DNA from: Clostridium sp. ZS2-4
GTDB taxonomy: Bacteria > Bacillota > Clostridia > Clostridiales > Clostridiaceae
Reading direction: 5' to 3'
Length of the DNA: 60,811 nt
Assembly: GCF_026719745.1 (NCBI RefSeq)
Contig: NZ_JAPPRQ010000133.1
Span: 1 to 60,811, forward strand
Shown here one piece after another: positions 53,744 through 60,811 of the stretch. Each line of letters starts with the position of its first letter. Position 1 is the stretch's first letter. The translations under genes and the position numbers were made by a program. Below the pieces are notes generated by a model. It searched no databases and had not been told where the DNA came from. It saw only the letters and a list, made by a program, of their open reading frames with translations.

Positions 53744-54835
53744 TTGGGATTTTCCCCTAATACGAGAGGTAGATGTTGGGTGGGAACAATTCATATTACC
53801 AACATGGAAAAAGCAGGATTGACAAAAGAGGAGTATGAGAATCCAGAATATCTAGCGGATAAGTTTATTGGATTTTGGGAAGAAAGTGGGAAAGGAAGAA
53901 AAGCAGGGATTGTTGTATGTGTTTCTCTTGATGGATGCTATCATGCACATATTGCTTGTTATGGAAATACAACAACACTGAAAAAAGTGGCTGATATTTT
54001 ATTTAATGCACATATAGAACCACAATTAAGTGGTAAAGATGCTTTGAAATCATACTTATTAAAAGAAGGTAAGTATGAGGAAAAAGGAGAACAAGTTTTA
54101 TGTGTAAAGGGGATAAATGTAATACAAGACAATCAAGGAAAAAGAAATGATCTTGATGAAATTGAAGAATTATTAAATAGTGGTGCAACACCAGAAGAGA
54201 TTTTTGAGATATCATTTAGATATCGTAAATATGAGAAAATGATAAAATCTGCATATATAGATAAACGTATAAAGGAAACTCCTTTAATAAAAAAATCTCA
54301 TAATGAGTGGCATGTAGGAAATTCGGGTAGCGGAAAGACATATTATTACTATCAACTGTGTGAGAAATATTCGCCGGAAAAGGTTTATATGACTACAGAC
54401 TTTGAAAATGGTGGCTTTGATTTTTATATAGATCAAGGTGCACCACCTATAATATTCCTTGATGAATTTAAAGGTAATATGCGGTATGGACAGCTTTTGA
54501 CTATTTTGGATAAATACAGTAGAACTCAAACGCATTGTAGATATGCTAACACATATAATTTATGGACAACTTGCATCATTACATCTATATTTCCTCCAGA
54601 CGAAGTGTATTCTTCAATGGTAGAGTATGAGAAAAGGAATAGGGATAAAATAGATCAACTTCTTAGAAGATTAGATGTGATTGTGTATCATTATAAACAA
54701 AATGGAGAATATAAAACATTTTCAATTCCAACTAGTGAATATATAAATTATGAAGAGTTAAAGCAACGTGCATTAGGTGACGAAAATGGATTAATAGAAA
54801 TTGATGATATGGAAGATTTTCTGTTTGATGATTAG
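53744..54835 (+). CDS. rep: CRESS-type replication initiator (HUH endonuclease plus SF3 helicase)
   Basis: About 363 residues from TTG 53744, behind AAAGGTG; GTG 53735 is an alternative and the frame opens at 53672. The HUH nuclease shows motif 1 WVGTIHITN (12-20), motif 2 YHAHIACYG (His67, His69) and motif 3 YLLKEG (Tyr104, Lys107) in the order of CRESS-DNA virus Reps. A superfamily-3 helicase follows with Walker A GNSGSGKT (192-199), Walker B IIFLDEF (Asp240, Glu241) and motif C CIITSIFPPDEVY. Such proteins nick the origin loop and stay linked through Tyr. Bacterial plasmids with related Reps are known (pCRESS groups). The upstream hairpin fits exactly. All catalytic residues appear intact. 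Confidence 0.9.
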   Translation: MGFSPNTRGRCWVGTIHITNMEKAGLTKEEYENPEYLADKFIGFWEESGKGRKAGIVVCVSLDGCYHAHIACYGNTTTLKKVADILFNAHIEPQLSGKDALKSYLLKEGKYEEKGEQVLCVKGINVIQDNQGKRNDLDEIEELLNSGATPEEIFEISFRYRKYEKMIKSAYIDKRIKETPLIKKSHNEWHVGNSGSGKTYYYYQLCEKYSPEKVYMTTDFENGGFDFYIDQGAPPIIFLDEFKGNMRYGQLLTILDKYSRTQTHCRYANTYNLWTTCIITSIFPPDEVYSSMVEYEKRNRDKIDQLLRRLDVIVYHYKQNGEYKTFSIPTSEYINYEELKQRALGDENGLIEIDDMEDFLFDD

Positions 54836-54862
54836 ATGGTGCTTGAGTAAAGGGGTGATTAT

Positions 54863-55060
54863 ATGGCTAAAGAAGTGCCAATATGGGAAAAATCCAATCT
54901 TACGCTTGAAGAAGCATCAGCATATTTTGGTATAGGTATCAATAAGTTAAGAGAAATCACAAATGATAAGAACTGTCGATTCGTAATCTGGTGCGGTAGT
55001 AAAAGGCTCATTAAACGCAAATTATTTGATGAATACTTAGAAAAGACGTATTCAATATAA
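54863..55060 (+). CDS. xis: Tn916-like excisionase
   Basis: 65 residues. The start is ATG 54863 behind AAGGGGTG. The protein VPIWEKSNLTLEEASAYFGIGINKLREIT, ending RKLFDEYLEKTYSI, matches the Tn916-type Xis winged-helix pattern (PIWEKxxLTxEEAxxYFxIGxNKLR). Excisionases bend DNA at the ends and favour excision over integration. It sits between rep and int, the Tn916-like order. Its length equals that of the known proteins. Confidence 0.88.
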   Translation: MAKEVPIWEKSNLTLEEASAYFGIGINKLREITNDKNCRFVIWCGSKRLIKRKLFDEYLEKTYSI

Positions 55061-55084
55061 TTAAATATTGATGTGATTTTATGA

Positions 55085-55136
55085 TAGACAATAAGAATGC
55101 GTTCAAGCTATAATAGGTTTGAGCGTGTTCTCTTTA
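55085..55136 (+). promoter_or_regulatory. int promoter with overlapping inverted repeat
   Basis: TAGACA (55085-55090), 18-bp spacer, TATAAT (55109-55114). CGTTCAAGC (55100-55108) and GTTTGAGCG (55117-55125) form an imperfect dyad around the -10. TTTGAGCGTGTTCTCTTTA (55118-55136) is the inverse of the left-end motif at 47872-47890. A repressor or Xis/Int could bind both places. Confidence 0.55.
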
Positions 55137-55159
55137 GTGTTATGAAAGGAGAATTTATC

Positions 55160-56413
55160 ATGGCAGTAGAGAGACGTAAGGACAATAAAAATAGAGTATT
55201 GAAAGAAGGAGAATACCAGAGAGCAAATGGCACGTTTGAGTATAAGTGGAGAGATAAAAAAGGTAAGCGTCATTCCATTTATGCAAAGACACTTGATGAG
55301 CTACGCAATAAGGAAATAGATGTTCTAAGAGATGCTTTAGACGGAATCAGAGCAGATAAAAACGATTTAACTATCAACGATTTATATTATCTGTGGGTGC
55401 AATTGAAACGTGGTTTGAAAGACAACACATTTCAAAATTATAAGTATATGTATACTCAATTTGTTGAGCCGGATTTTGGATATTCAAAAATTGCTGATTT
55501 GAAGAGAACGGATGTAAGGGCGTTTTATAATCATCTTGCTGACGCACAGCATTTAAAAACAGCAACTATAGATAATATTCATACAGTATTGCATCAAGTT
55601 CTTGAACTTGGGGTTGAAGATGACTATTTAAGATATAATCCATCTGATAATGCATTGAAGGAACTTAAAAAGGCTCATAATGCTGATTCTGTTAAAAGAC
55701 GAGCTTTGACAGTACCGGAACAAAATTTATTTGAATCATTTTTGCAGGAACAAGGTCAGTACAACAGATGGTATCCTATTTTCATAGTGCTGTTATGGAC
55801 TGGAATGAGAGTAGGAGAAATTACCGGATTGCGTTGGTGTGACATTGATTTAGAAGATGAAACGATAAGTATTAATCATACCCTTGTTTATTATAGCAGG
55901 GGGAAGGAGGAAGGCTGTTCATTCGCAATCAATACACCAAAAACAGAAGCTGGGAAAAGAATAATCCCTATGTTACCAAAAGTAAAAGAAGCATTTCTTT
56001 TAGAAAAGAAGTATCAAGAAGAATGTGGATTAAAATGTAATGCGGTTGTGGATGGATATACAGACTTTATTTTCATCAATCGTTTTGGTGGTACACAGCA
56101 TCAGGGAACGCTTAACAAGGCATTAAGAAGGATTATTCGTGATTGCAATTATGAGGTGTTGGATAAAGAGAAAAATAAAGACATTGTAATACTTCCTCGA
56201 TTTAGTAATCATTCGTTAAGACATACGTTTACTACAAGAATGTGTGAAGCCGGTGTCAATATTAAAGCTATGCAGGATATATTAGGTCATTCGGATGCAG
56301 AAACAACAATGGATATATACGCAGAAGCCACAAAGGATTTTAAACGTGCAGAATTGATTGATTTTGAGAATTATTTTAATACACAGAAAAAAGCTCAATC
56401 TGGTATAATATAG
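55160..56413 (+). CDS. int: Tn916-like tyrosine integrase
   Basis: 417 residues from ATG 55160, 8 nt behind AAGGAG; the frame extends upstream to 55097 without a ribosome site. The N-terminal three-stranded arm-binding domain (about 1-60) reads VLKEGEYQRANGTFEYKWRDKKGKRHSIYAKTLDELR. A SAM-like core-binding domain follows, then the catalytic domain with Arg217 (WTGMRVGEITGLRW), His351 and Arg354 (NHSLRHTF), His377 (LGHSDAET) and nucleophile Tyr387 (MDIYAEA). The pentad looks intact. It recombines attP with the lysS end. The stop codon is only 3 bp before right-end arm repeats. Confidence 0.95.
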   Translation: MAVERRKDNKNRVLKEGEYQRANGTFEYKWRDKKGKRHSIYAKTLDELRNKEIDVLRDALDGIRADKNDLTINDLYYLWVQLKRGLKDNTFQNYKYMYTQFVEPDFGYSKIADLKRTDVRAFYNHLADAQHLKTATIDNIHTVLHQVLELGVEDDYLRYNPSDNALKELKKAHNADSVKRRALTVPEQNLFESFLQEQGQYNRWYPIFIVLLWTGMRVGEITGLRWCDIDLEDETISINHTLVYYSRGKEEGCSFAINTPKTEAGKRIIPMLPKVKEAFLLEKKYQEECGLKCNAVVDGYTDFIFINRFGGTQHQGTLNKALRRIIRDCNYEVLDKEKNKDIVILPRFSNHSLRHTFTTRMCEAGVNIKAMQDILGHSDAETTMDIYAEATKDFKRAELIDFENYFNTQKKAQSGII

Positions 56414-56443
56414 ATTACGACCACATTACGACGGAATTACGAC
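56414..56443 (+). promoter_or_regulatory. Right-end arm-type repeats (three ATTACGAC copies)
   Basis: ATTACGAC occurs at 56414-56421, 56425-56432 and 56436-56443, each 11 bp apart, so they lie on one face of the helix. The same motif occurs at the left end. They are likely sites for the arm-binding domain of Int. Confidence 0.6.
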
Positions 56444-56550
56444 CGTTTATAAAGAAGTATGTAGAGCTTTAAAATAGACTGAAAAAGTGAATACTCTCAA
56501 ATAGGGGTATACAGAGTTTTAATGAGTTATAAAAAAACCAGTATGATTTT

Positions 56551-56567
56551 CCAACAATGAAACCAAC
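56551..56567 (+). repeat. attR core (displaced lysS end)
   Basis: CCAACAATGAAACCAAC, identical to the attL core. Followed by TAAATAA, which would give a lysS ending in PTMKPTK-stop before integration. Confidence 0.92.
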
Positions 56568-56580
56568 TAAATAAAAAATG

Positions 56581-56614
56581 TGCAAGATATTTGAAAAAAT
56601 ATCTTGCATTTCTT
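56581..56614 (+). terminator. Former lysS terminator
   Basis: TGCAAGATATT (56581-56591) pairs with AATATCTTGCA (56598-56608), followed by TTTCTT. It lies 14 bp after attR, where the original lysS stop would be. Confidence 0.85.
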
Positions 56615-56632
56615 ATAATAAAGTGATATAAT
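56604..56632 (+). promoter_or_regulatory. Promoter of tRNA-Asn
   Basis: TTGCAT (56604-56609), 17-bp spacer, TATAAT (56627-56632). The -35 lies in the right arm of the former lysS terminator. Confidence 0.65.
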
Positions 56633-56650
56633 ACATAATGTACTAAACGT

Positions 56651-56725
56651 TCCGCGATAGCTCAACGGTGGAGCACTCGGCTGTTAACCGATAGGTTGAA
56701 GGTTCGAATCCTTTTCGCGGAGCCA
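56651..56725 (+). tRNA. tRNA-Asn (GTT)
   Basis: The acceptor TCCGCGA pairs with TCGCGGA, the anticodon loop CTGTTAA gives GTT, the T-arm has GGTTCGA, the discriminator is G and CCA is encoded. Confidence 0.97.
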
Positions 56726-56747
56726 TTTTTATTTTTTGTAAATATAC

Positions 56748-56775
56748 TTGACAATTATTTGTGATTTGGTAAAAT
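56748..56775 (+). promoter_or_regulatory. Promoter of the glyS T-box leader
   Basis: TTGACA (56748-56753), 16-bp spacer, TAAAAT (56770-56775). It precedes the T-box leader by about 40 nt. Confidence 0.7.
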
Positions 56776-56811
56776 TACTTTTAAGAATAAAATAATTTTA
56801 AATGCACAATG

Positions 56812-56995
56812 ATAAAGAAGAGTAGTAATAAATTCTTTTGTAGAGAGACTGTGGTTGGTGAAAACAGTTAAAGAAATATTATAAAGGGAGCTTTTGAGTG
56901 CAATTGTATTTGAGGAGGGCTAATGCCAAAAAGGGTGGAACCGCGGAAGTGTAAATTTCGTCCCTTGGTAGTTGGGTCTTTTTTTTATACTTTAA
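56812..56995 (+). promoter_or_regulatory. T-box riboswitch (glycine) before glyS
   Basis: The T-box core GGGTGGAACCGCG (56933-56945) is clear, followed by CGTCCCTT and a T8 run at 56980-56987. The bulge TGGA would pair with the tRNA end UCCA, fitting a tRNA-Gly with discriminator U. The Stem I region 56840-56870 has AGAGAGACTG and a distal loop GGTTGGTGAAAAC. A GGA at 56887-56889 is the probable specifier codon. Uncharged tRNA-Gly would stabilise the antiterminator and allow glyS expression. Confidence 0.85.
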
Positions 56996-57021
56996 ATTAA
57001 ATTCGTAGGAGGTATATAAGG

Positions 57022-58413
57022 ATGGCTGTTGAAAAAACAATGGATAAGATAGTTGCTTTATGTAAGGGTAGAGGATTTATTTTTCAAGGCTCAGAAATAT
57101 ATGGAGGACTTGCAAACTCATGGGATTATGGTCCTTTAGGAGTAGAATTTAAGAACAATGTAAAAAAAGCTTGGTGGAAAAGATTTATACAAGAAAGTCC
57201 ATATAACATAGGTCTTGACTGTAGCATATTAATGAACAAAGAAGTTTGGGTAGCTTCAGGACATATTGGAGGATTCTCGGATCCATTAATGGATTGTAAG
57301 GAATGTAAAGCAAGATTTAGAGCAGATAAAATAATAGAAGAACATATGGCTGCTAATGGTATTGATGATGTTAGTGCTGACGGTTGGACTAATGAAGAAT
57401 TAATGAAATACATAGATGATAACAATATAGTTTGTCCTAAATGTGGAAAGAAAAATTATACAGATATAAGAAGATTTAATCTTATGTTTAAGACTTTCCA
57501 AGGGGTAACAGAAGATTCTGCTTCAGAGATATATTTAAGACCAGAAACAGCACAAGGTATCTTTGTTAACTTTAAAAATGCACAAAGAACTTCAAGAAAG
57601 AAAGTTCCGTTTGGTATAGGTCAAATAGGTAAATCTTTCAGAAATGAAATAACTCCAGGAAACTTTACTTTTAGAACTAGAGAATTTGAACAAATGGAAT
57701 TAGAATTTTTCTGTGAACCAGGGACTGATATGAAATGGTTTAATTACTGGAAAGATTACTGTTGGAAATTCTTATTGAATTTAGGAATGAAAGAAGAAAA
57801 CTTAAGATTTAGAGATCATTCTCAAGAAGAATTATCTTTCTATAGTAATGCAACTTCAGATGTTGAATTTTTATTCCCGTTTGGATGGGGAGAATTATGG
57901 GGTATTGCTGATAGAACAGATTATGATTTGAAACAACATATGGAGCATTCAGGTCAAGATTTAACATACTTAGATCCAACTACAAATAAAAAATATGTTC
58001 CTTATGTTATTGAACCATCATTAGGAGCTGATAGAGTAGCTTTAGCATTTTTAGTGGATGCTTATGATGAAGAAGAACTTGAAAATGGAGATACTAGAAC
58101 AGTACTTCATTTACATCCAGCCTTAGCACCATTCAAGGCAGCTATATTACCACTATCTAAGAAGCTTTCAGAAAAAGCTTTGGATGTGTATGCTAAACTA
58201 AGCAAGAAGTTTAATATTGACTATGATGAAGCTGGAAGTATAGGTAAGAGATATAGAAGAGAAGATGAAATAGGAACACCATATTGCATCACTGTAGATT
58301 TTGATACATTAGAGGACAATACTGTTACTATAAGAGATAGAGATACTATGGATCAGGTAAGAATTAGCATAGATGAATTAGAAAAATTCTTAGAAGAGAA
58401 AATGGAATTTTAG
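57022..58413 (+). CDS. glyS: Glycyl-tRNA synthetase, single-chain type
   Basis: 463 residues. This is the alpha2, eukaryote-like GlyRS rather than the alpha2beta2 type. The class II core shows [29 protein letters not shown], zinc-type CKECKAR and CPKCG pairs, motif 2 [14 protein letters not shown] and [24 protein letters not shown], and motif 3 [16 protein letters not shown]-terminal anticodon-binding domain (about 365-463) ends it. Start ATG 57022 follows AGGAGG. Expression is controlled by the upstream T-box leader. Confidence 0.97.
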   Translation: MAVEKTMDKIVALCKGRGFIFQGSEIYGGLANSWDYGPLGVEFKNNVKKAWWKRFIQESPYNIGLDCSILMNKEVWVASGHIGGFSDPLMDCKECKARFRADKIIEEHMAANGIDDVSADGWTNEELMKYIDDNNIVCPKCGKKNYTDIRRFNLMFKTFQGVTEDSASEIYLRPETAQGIFVNFKNAQRTSRKKVPFGIGQIGKSFRNEITPGNFTFRTREFEQMELEFFCEPGTDMKWFNYWKDYCWKFLLNLGMKEENLRFRDHSQEELSFYSNATSDVEFLFPFGWGELWGIADRTDYDLKQHMEHSGQDLTYLDPTTNKKYVPYVIEPSLGADRVALAFLVDAYDEEELENGDTRTVLHLHPALAPFKAAILPLSKKLSEKALDVYAKLSKKFNIDYDEAGSIGKRYRREDEIGTPYCITVDFDTLEDNTVTIRDRDTMDQVRISIDELEKFLEEKMEF

Positions 58414-58452
58414 TAGAGAGTTAAATATAAAAGCCTAAAGAGTTAATGATTT

Positions 58453-58498
58453 AAATAAGGCTGTTGATATGTTCATGAACATATCAACAGCCTTATTT
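58453..58498. terminator. glyS terminator (46-bp perfect palindrome)
   Basis: The segment is its own reverse complement, centred at 58475/58476, with arms of 23 bp. It ends in TTATTTATT. It can act on either strand. Confidence 0.85.
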
Positions 58499-58538
58499 AT
58501 TATTATGTATAATAAAATGGATATAATCTCATAAGAGT

Positions 58539-58642
58539 AAAAAAAAACACCGGAAATCATCCGGTGAAAATAAGGTTTATAATGGGGATATGTTATGCGT
58601 CTAATTAAATTTGGGGAATTAATTATCGATTTCTCACGACAC
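58539..58642 (-). ncRNA. Candidate small RNA, about 100 nt
   Basis: The - strand has TTGATA (58673-58678), 18-bp spacer, TATACT (58649-58654), and about 100 nt later a terminator CACCGGA..TCCGGTG-type stem (58548-58566) with nine U residues (58539-58547). No good open frame lies between: the nearby - strand frame from 58671 crosses the terminator and has no ribosome site. I infer a small non-coding RNA of unknown family between glyS and murD. The strand and both signals are directly visible; expression is not proven. Confidence 0.6.
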
Positions 58643-58823
58643 TTTGATAGTATATCATAAGAAAATATCAAATATCAAGAGGAATATTAAAGTTTTTATT
58701 TTCTAATTATTTTGAATAAAGATTATGTGGAAAATAGTGTTGGATATATGCAATCATGTAAATAAAGTGTTATAATTAAATGAAAAGATAACAGTATAAA
58801 TTGAGACTTGGAGGTTTTTTTTT

Positions 58824-60200
58824 ATGAAAAACGATTTTCAAGAATTTAAGGATTTTATAAAAGACAAAAAGGTAGCAGTAGTTGGAATAGGAATAAGCAA
58901 TATTCCTTTAATTCATTTTTTGCATAAGTTAGGAGCGAAGATAACTGCATTTGATAAAAAAGAAGAAAAAGAGCTTGGGGAAGTAGGAGAAGAATTTAAA
59001 AACAAAGGAATATGTTTAGAGCTTGGTGTTAATTATTTAGATAAATTAACTGGATTTGATGTAGTGTTTAAGACACCGTCAATGAGAATAGATAATCCTG
59101 CATTAGTTAAAGCTAAGGGGGAAGGGGCGTATATTACTTCTGAGATAGAAGAGTTTGTTAAATATTGTCCTGCTAAAGTATTTGGAGTAACAGGAAGTGA
59201 TGGTAAAACAACAACTACTACATTAATATATAATATGTTAAGAGCAGAAGGGTATAAGACATGGATTGGAGGTAATATCGGTAATCCGTTATTTGCAAAT
59301 ATTGAAGAGATACAACAGAAGGATAAAGTTGTTCTAGAATTATCTAGTTTTCAGCTTATGACTATGAATGTGCATATAGATTGTGCATTAGTAACTAATA
59401 TTACCCCAAATCACTTAGATATTCATAAAGATATGAAAGAATATATTGATGCTAAGAAAAATATTTTTAAATTTCAAGAAGAAAAAGATTTGTTAGTTTT
59501 AAATAGAGATAATGATATAACTAATTCAGCAGTAAATGAGGCAAAAGGAAAAGTGATGCAATTTAGCATAAAAGAAAAAATAGAAAATGGTGCATATTTT
59601 GAGTGTGATAAACTGTTTCTGAAAGAAAAAGAAATATGTAAGTTGGAAGAAATAAAATTAAAGGGTATGCATAATGTAGAGAATTTATTAGGAGCTTTTT
59701 GTACAGTTTCAGAAGATGTTAGCATAGAGAATATGAGAAAAGTTGCTACTACATTTACTGGGGTTGAACACAGATGTGAGTTTGTGAGGGAAATAGATGG
59801 TGTTAAATATTATAACGATTCAATAGCATCTAGTCCAACAAGAACTCTTGCAGGTCTTAATGCTTTTGAAAAACCTGTTATATTAATTGCAGGTGGATAT
59901 GATAAGAAAATACCTTTTCAACCTTTAGCGGAGGAAGGGTATAGTAAAATTAAGGTTTTAGTATTAGTAGGTGTTACTAAAGAAAAGATAAAAGAAGCCT
60001 TTGAAAAAGTTATTAAGGAGAAACAAATAAATTTACCAATATTAATGGCAGATACTTTTGAAGAAGCTGTATATAAAGCAAAGGAATTAGCATTAGAAGG
60101 GGATATAGTTACTTTATCACCAGCTTGTGCTAGCTTTGATATGTTCCATAACTTTGAAGTTAGAGGAAATAGGTTTAAAGAGATAGTTAATGGATTATAG
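58824..60200 (+). CDS. murD: UDP-N-acetylmuramoylalanine--D-glutamate ligase
   Basis: 458 residues. The N-terminal Rossmann-like domain reads [28 protein letters not shown]. The ATP loop is [13 protein letters not shown] (121-133), and [24 protein letters not shown] and [17 protein letters not shown] are MurD motifs. The enzyme adds D-glutamate to UDP-MurNAc-L-Ala in the cytoplasm, directly after MurC. Start ATG 58824 follows TTGGAGG. The stop codon TAG (60198-60200) overlaps the left arm of a hairpin shared with the repeat region. Confidence 0.96.
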   Translation: MKNDFQEFKDFIKDKKVAVVGIGISNIPLIHFLHKLGAKITAFDKKEEKELGEVGEEFKNKGICLELGVNYLDKLTGFDVVFKTPSMRIDNPALVKAKGEGAYITSEIEEFVKYCPAKVFGVTGSDGKTTTTTLIYNMLRAEGYKTWIGGNIGNPLFANIEEIQQKDKVVLELSSFQLMTMNVHIDCALVTNITPNHLDIHKDMKEYIDAKKNIFKFQEEKDLLVLNRDNDITNSAVNEAKGKVMQFSIKEKIENGAYFECDKLFLKEKEICKLEEIKLKGMHNVENLLGAFCTVSEDVSIENMRKVATTFTGVEHRCEFVREIDGVKYYNDSIASSPTRTLAGLNAFEKPVILIAGGYDKKIPFQPLAEEGYSKIKVLVLVGVTKEKIKEAFEKVIKEKQINLPILMADTFEEAVYKAKELALEGDIVTLSPACASFDMFHNFEVRGNRFKEIVNGL

Positions 60201-60227
60201 AATAAAATTGTGAAGCAATTTTATTCT
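60199..60227. repeat. Hairpin related to that at 308-350
   Basis: AGAATAAAATTG (60199-60210) pairs with CAATTTTATTCT (60216-60227). AGAATAAAATTG and TTTTATTCTAGTAACCAG also occur in the hairpin at 308-352. It begins in the murD stop codon and may serve as its terminator. Confidence 0.7.
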
Positions 60228-60232
60228 AGTAA

Positions 60233-60401
60233 CCAGTCGCCAATCCCCAGACAATAACGTTTTGCTAATGAAAAACTAAAATTAGAATAAGGCAAACTAG
60301 GCTTAAAATAGAAATGCTCTATCTTTAAGTCTAGTTTTTTATTGTTTTTAATTGCTTTTATGTTCTTTCTTTGCACTGGGGGATTGGTGATTGGCGACTG
60401 G
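60233..60401. repeat. MITE-like dispersed repeat, copy B
   Basis: 169 bp with perfect 13-bp terminal inverted repeats, CCAGTCGCCAATC (60233-60245) and GATTGGCGACTGG (60389-60401). Internal blocks match copy A at 130-307. It has no coding capacity. Target-site duplications were not seen. Confidence 0.75.
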
Positions 60402-60405
60402 GGAA

Positions 60406-60440
60406 TATAAGAATGTTGCGTGGCAACATTCTTATATAAT
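60406..60440. repeat. Strong hairpin after the MITE-like copy
   Basis: ATATAAGAATGTTGC pairs with GCAACATTCTTATAT around GTG, followed by AATAAAG. It could end transcripts reading toward the rRNA operon. Confidence 0.6.
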
Positions 60441-60787
60441 AAAGTATACTCCTCCTTGCGTATCAGTATAAGAATAATGTAGAAAAATGAAGGTATAGAT
60501 AGAAAAGATGATGTAATTTAATTTGGTAAGATATATTGAATTATATTAGTGTAAGATTCATGATAAGATATTCCTTGTCGTCGCGAGAGCGGCGGAGAGG
60601 AAACAACAAAGTATGAATTGAGATGATTTGAGAAAATTAAAAAAATTCAAAAAAGTTGTTGACAAGAAGAAATTTAGATGATACACTAAATAAGCTGTCA
60701 GATGACGGCAAAGTAATTGGTCTTTGAAAATTAAACAGAAGTAAGATAACAAAGTCAGTCAATTCAAACATGAGTAATAGATTAAAC
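60441..60787 (+). promoter_or_regulatory. 16S rRNA leader with sigma-A promoter and boxA-like sequence
   Basis: TTGACA (60658-60663), 17-bp spacer, TACACT (60681-60686) is the rRNA promoter. A GNRA-type hairpin CGTCGC-GAGA-GCGGCG lies upstream (about 60580-60595). GGTCTTTGAAAATTAAAC (60718-60735) resembles the antitermination boxA region of Firmicute rRNA leaders. Confidence 0.85.
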
Positions 60788-60811
60788 TTTTAAATTGAGA
60801 GTTTGATCCTG
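60788..60811 (+). rRNA. rrs: 16S ribosomal RNA, first bases only
   Basis: GAGAGTTTGATCCTG at 60797-60811 is the universal 5' start of bacterial 16S rRNA. The gene continues beyond the window; the mature 5' end is approximate. Confidence 0.95.

Larger units (their letters stand above)
47782..56567 (+). mobile_element. Integrated element in lysS with CRESS-type Rep, Xis/Int and restriction-modification cargo
   Basis: The element is bounded by the direct repeat CCAACAATGAAACCAAC at 47782-47798 (inside lysS) and 56551-56567. From left to right it holds arm-type repeats, a terminator, a ribbon-helix-helix remnant, a BcgI-like restriction-modification pair, and a reverse-strand triple ribbon-helix-helix-like regulator. 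Then come two unrecognised small genes, an FtsK-like ATPase, a hairpin origin, an HUH-SF3 Rep, and Tn916-like xis and int. The unit between repeats is 8769 bp. Int and Xis predict site-specific integration and excision; Rep and the origin predict rolling-circle replication of the excised circle. No relaxase distinct from Rep and no full conjugation system are present, so transfer, if any, would rely on Rep and the FtsK-like ATPase or on a helper. Confidence 0.9.

Noticed and set aside
52306-54835. Interpretation of the element as a filamentous (inovirus-like) prophage
   Set aside because: There is a small ATPase, a small beta-rich protein and a Rep, but no coat-protein-like small hydrophobic genes, and the ATPase reads as FtsK-like rather than Zot-like.
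58435-58671. Reverse-strand frame of 78 codons between glyS and murD
   Set aside because: It crosses the minus-strand terminator at 58548-58566 and the glyS palindrome and has no ribosome site.

Overview
The window is AT-rich DNA from a Gram-positive endospore former, most likely Clostridium sensu stricto (cluster I). The evidence is the set of sporulation genes (spoVG, spoVT, yabP, yabQ, spoIIE, SpoIID-like, SPOCS-like), strong AGGAGG-type ribosome sites, frequent TTG/GTG starts, a glycyl T-box leader, an fhs gene, and gene order. The order purR-spoVG-glmU-prs-...-pth-mfd-...-spoVT-yabM-mazG-hup-rqcP-yabP-yabQ-divIC-yabR-tRNAs-spoIIE-tilS-hpt-ftsH-...-coaX-dusB-...-greA-lysS follows the origin-proximal region of Bacillus subtilis. 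The species cannot be fixed from the sequence.

Layout. 1-443: the 3' end of a group II intron (domains V and VI), a MITE-like repeat and a perfect hairpin. 444-12250: mixed genes (SPOCS-like spore protein, SpoIID/LytB protein, two radical-SAM enzymes, YkvI-type transporter, lipoprotein, HAD phosphatase, PAP2 phosphatase, tRNA-Pro, small membrane proteins, zinc/manganese-type ABC transporter). 12261-47808: the conserved block from murC to lysS, with a two-component system and HtrA placed between prs and pth. It also holds a tandemly duplicated Leu-fMet-Met tRNA triplet before spoIIE. 56568-60200: the former downstream neighbourhood of lysS (its old terminator, tRNA-Asn, T-box plus glyS, a candidate small RNA, murD). 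60201-60811: a second MITE-like copy, an rRNA promoter and the first bases of a 16S rRNA gene.

The standout region is 47782-56567, an 8.8-kb integrated element in the last codons of lysS. It is bounded by a 17-bp direct repeat, and the element supplies a new end for lysS. It carries a BcgI-like restriction-modification pair, a protein with three ribbon-helix-helix-like units, two unrecognised small proteins, a short FtsK-like ATPase, a replication initiator with HUH nuclease plus superfamily-3 helicase (the architecture of eukaryotic CRESS-DNA virus Reps), and a Tn916-like Xis and Int pair. Directly upstream of rep is a 10-bp stem with a 10-nt loop holding TAGTATTAC, the nonanucleotide type used as the rolling-circle nick site by circoviruses and geminiviruses. 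The element therefore looks like an integrating rolling-circle replicon with a virus-like origin, with restriction-modification as cargo.

How the genes work together: the backbone genes serve cell-wall precursor synthesis (murC, glmU, murD), nucleotide and one-carbon metabolism (purR, prs, hpt, fhs), translation (tRNAs, pth, tilS, lysS, glyS, dusB, rqcP), transcription and repair (mfd, greA), envelope quality control (htrA, prsA, ftsH) and sporulation.
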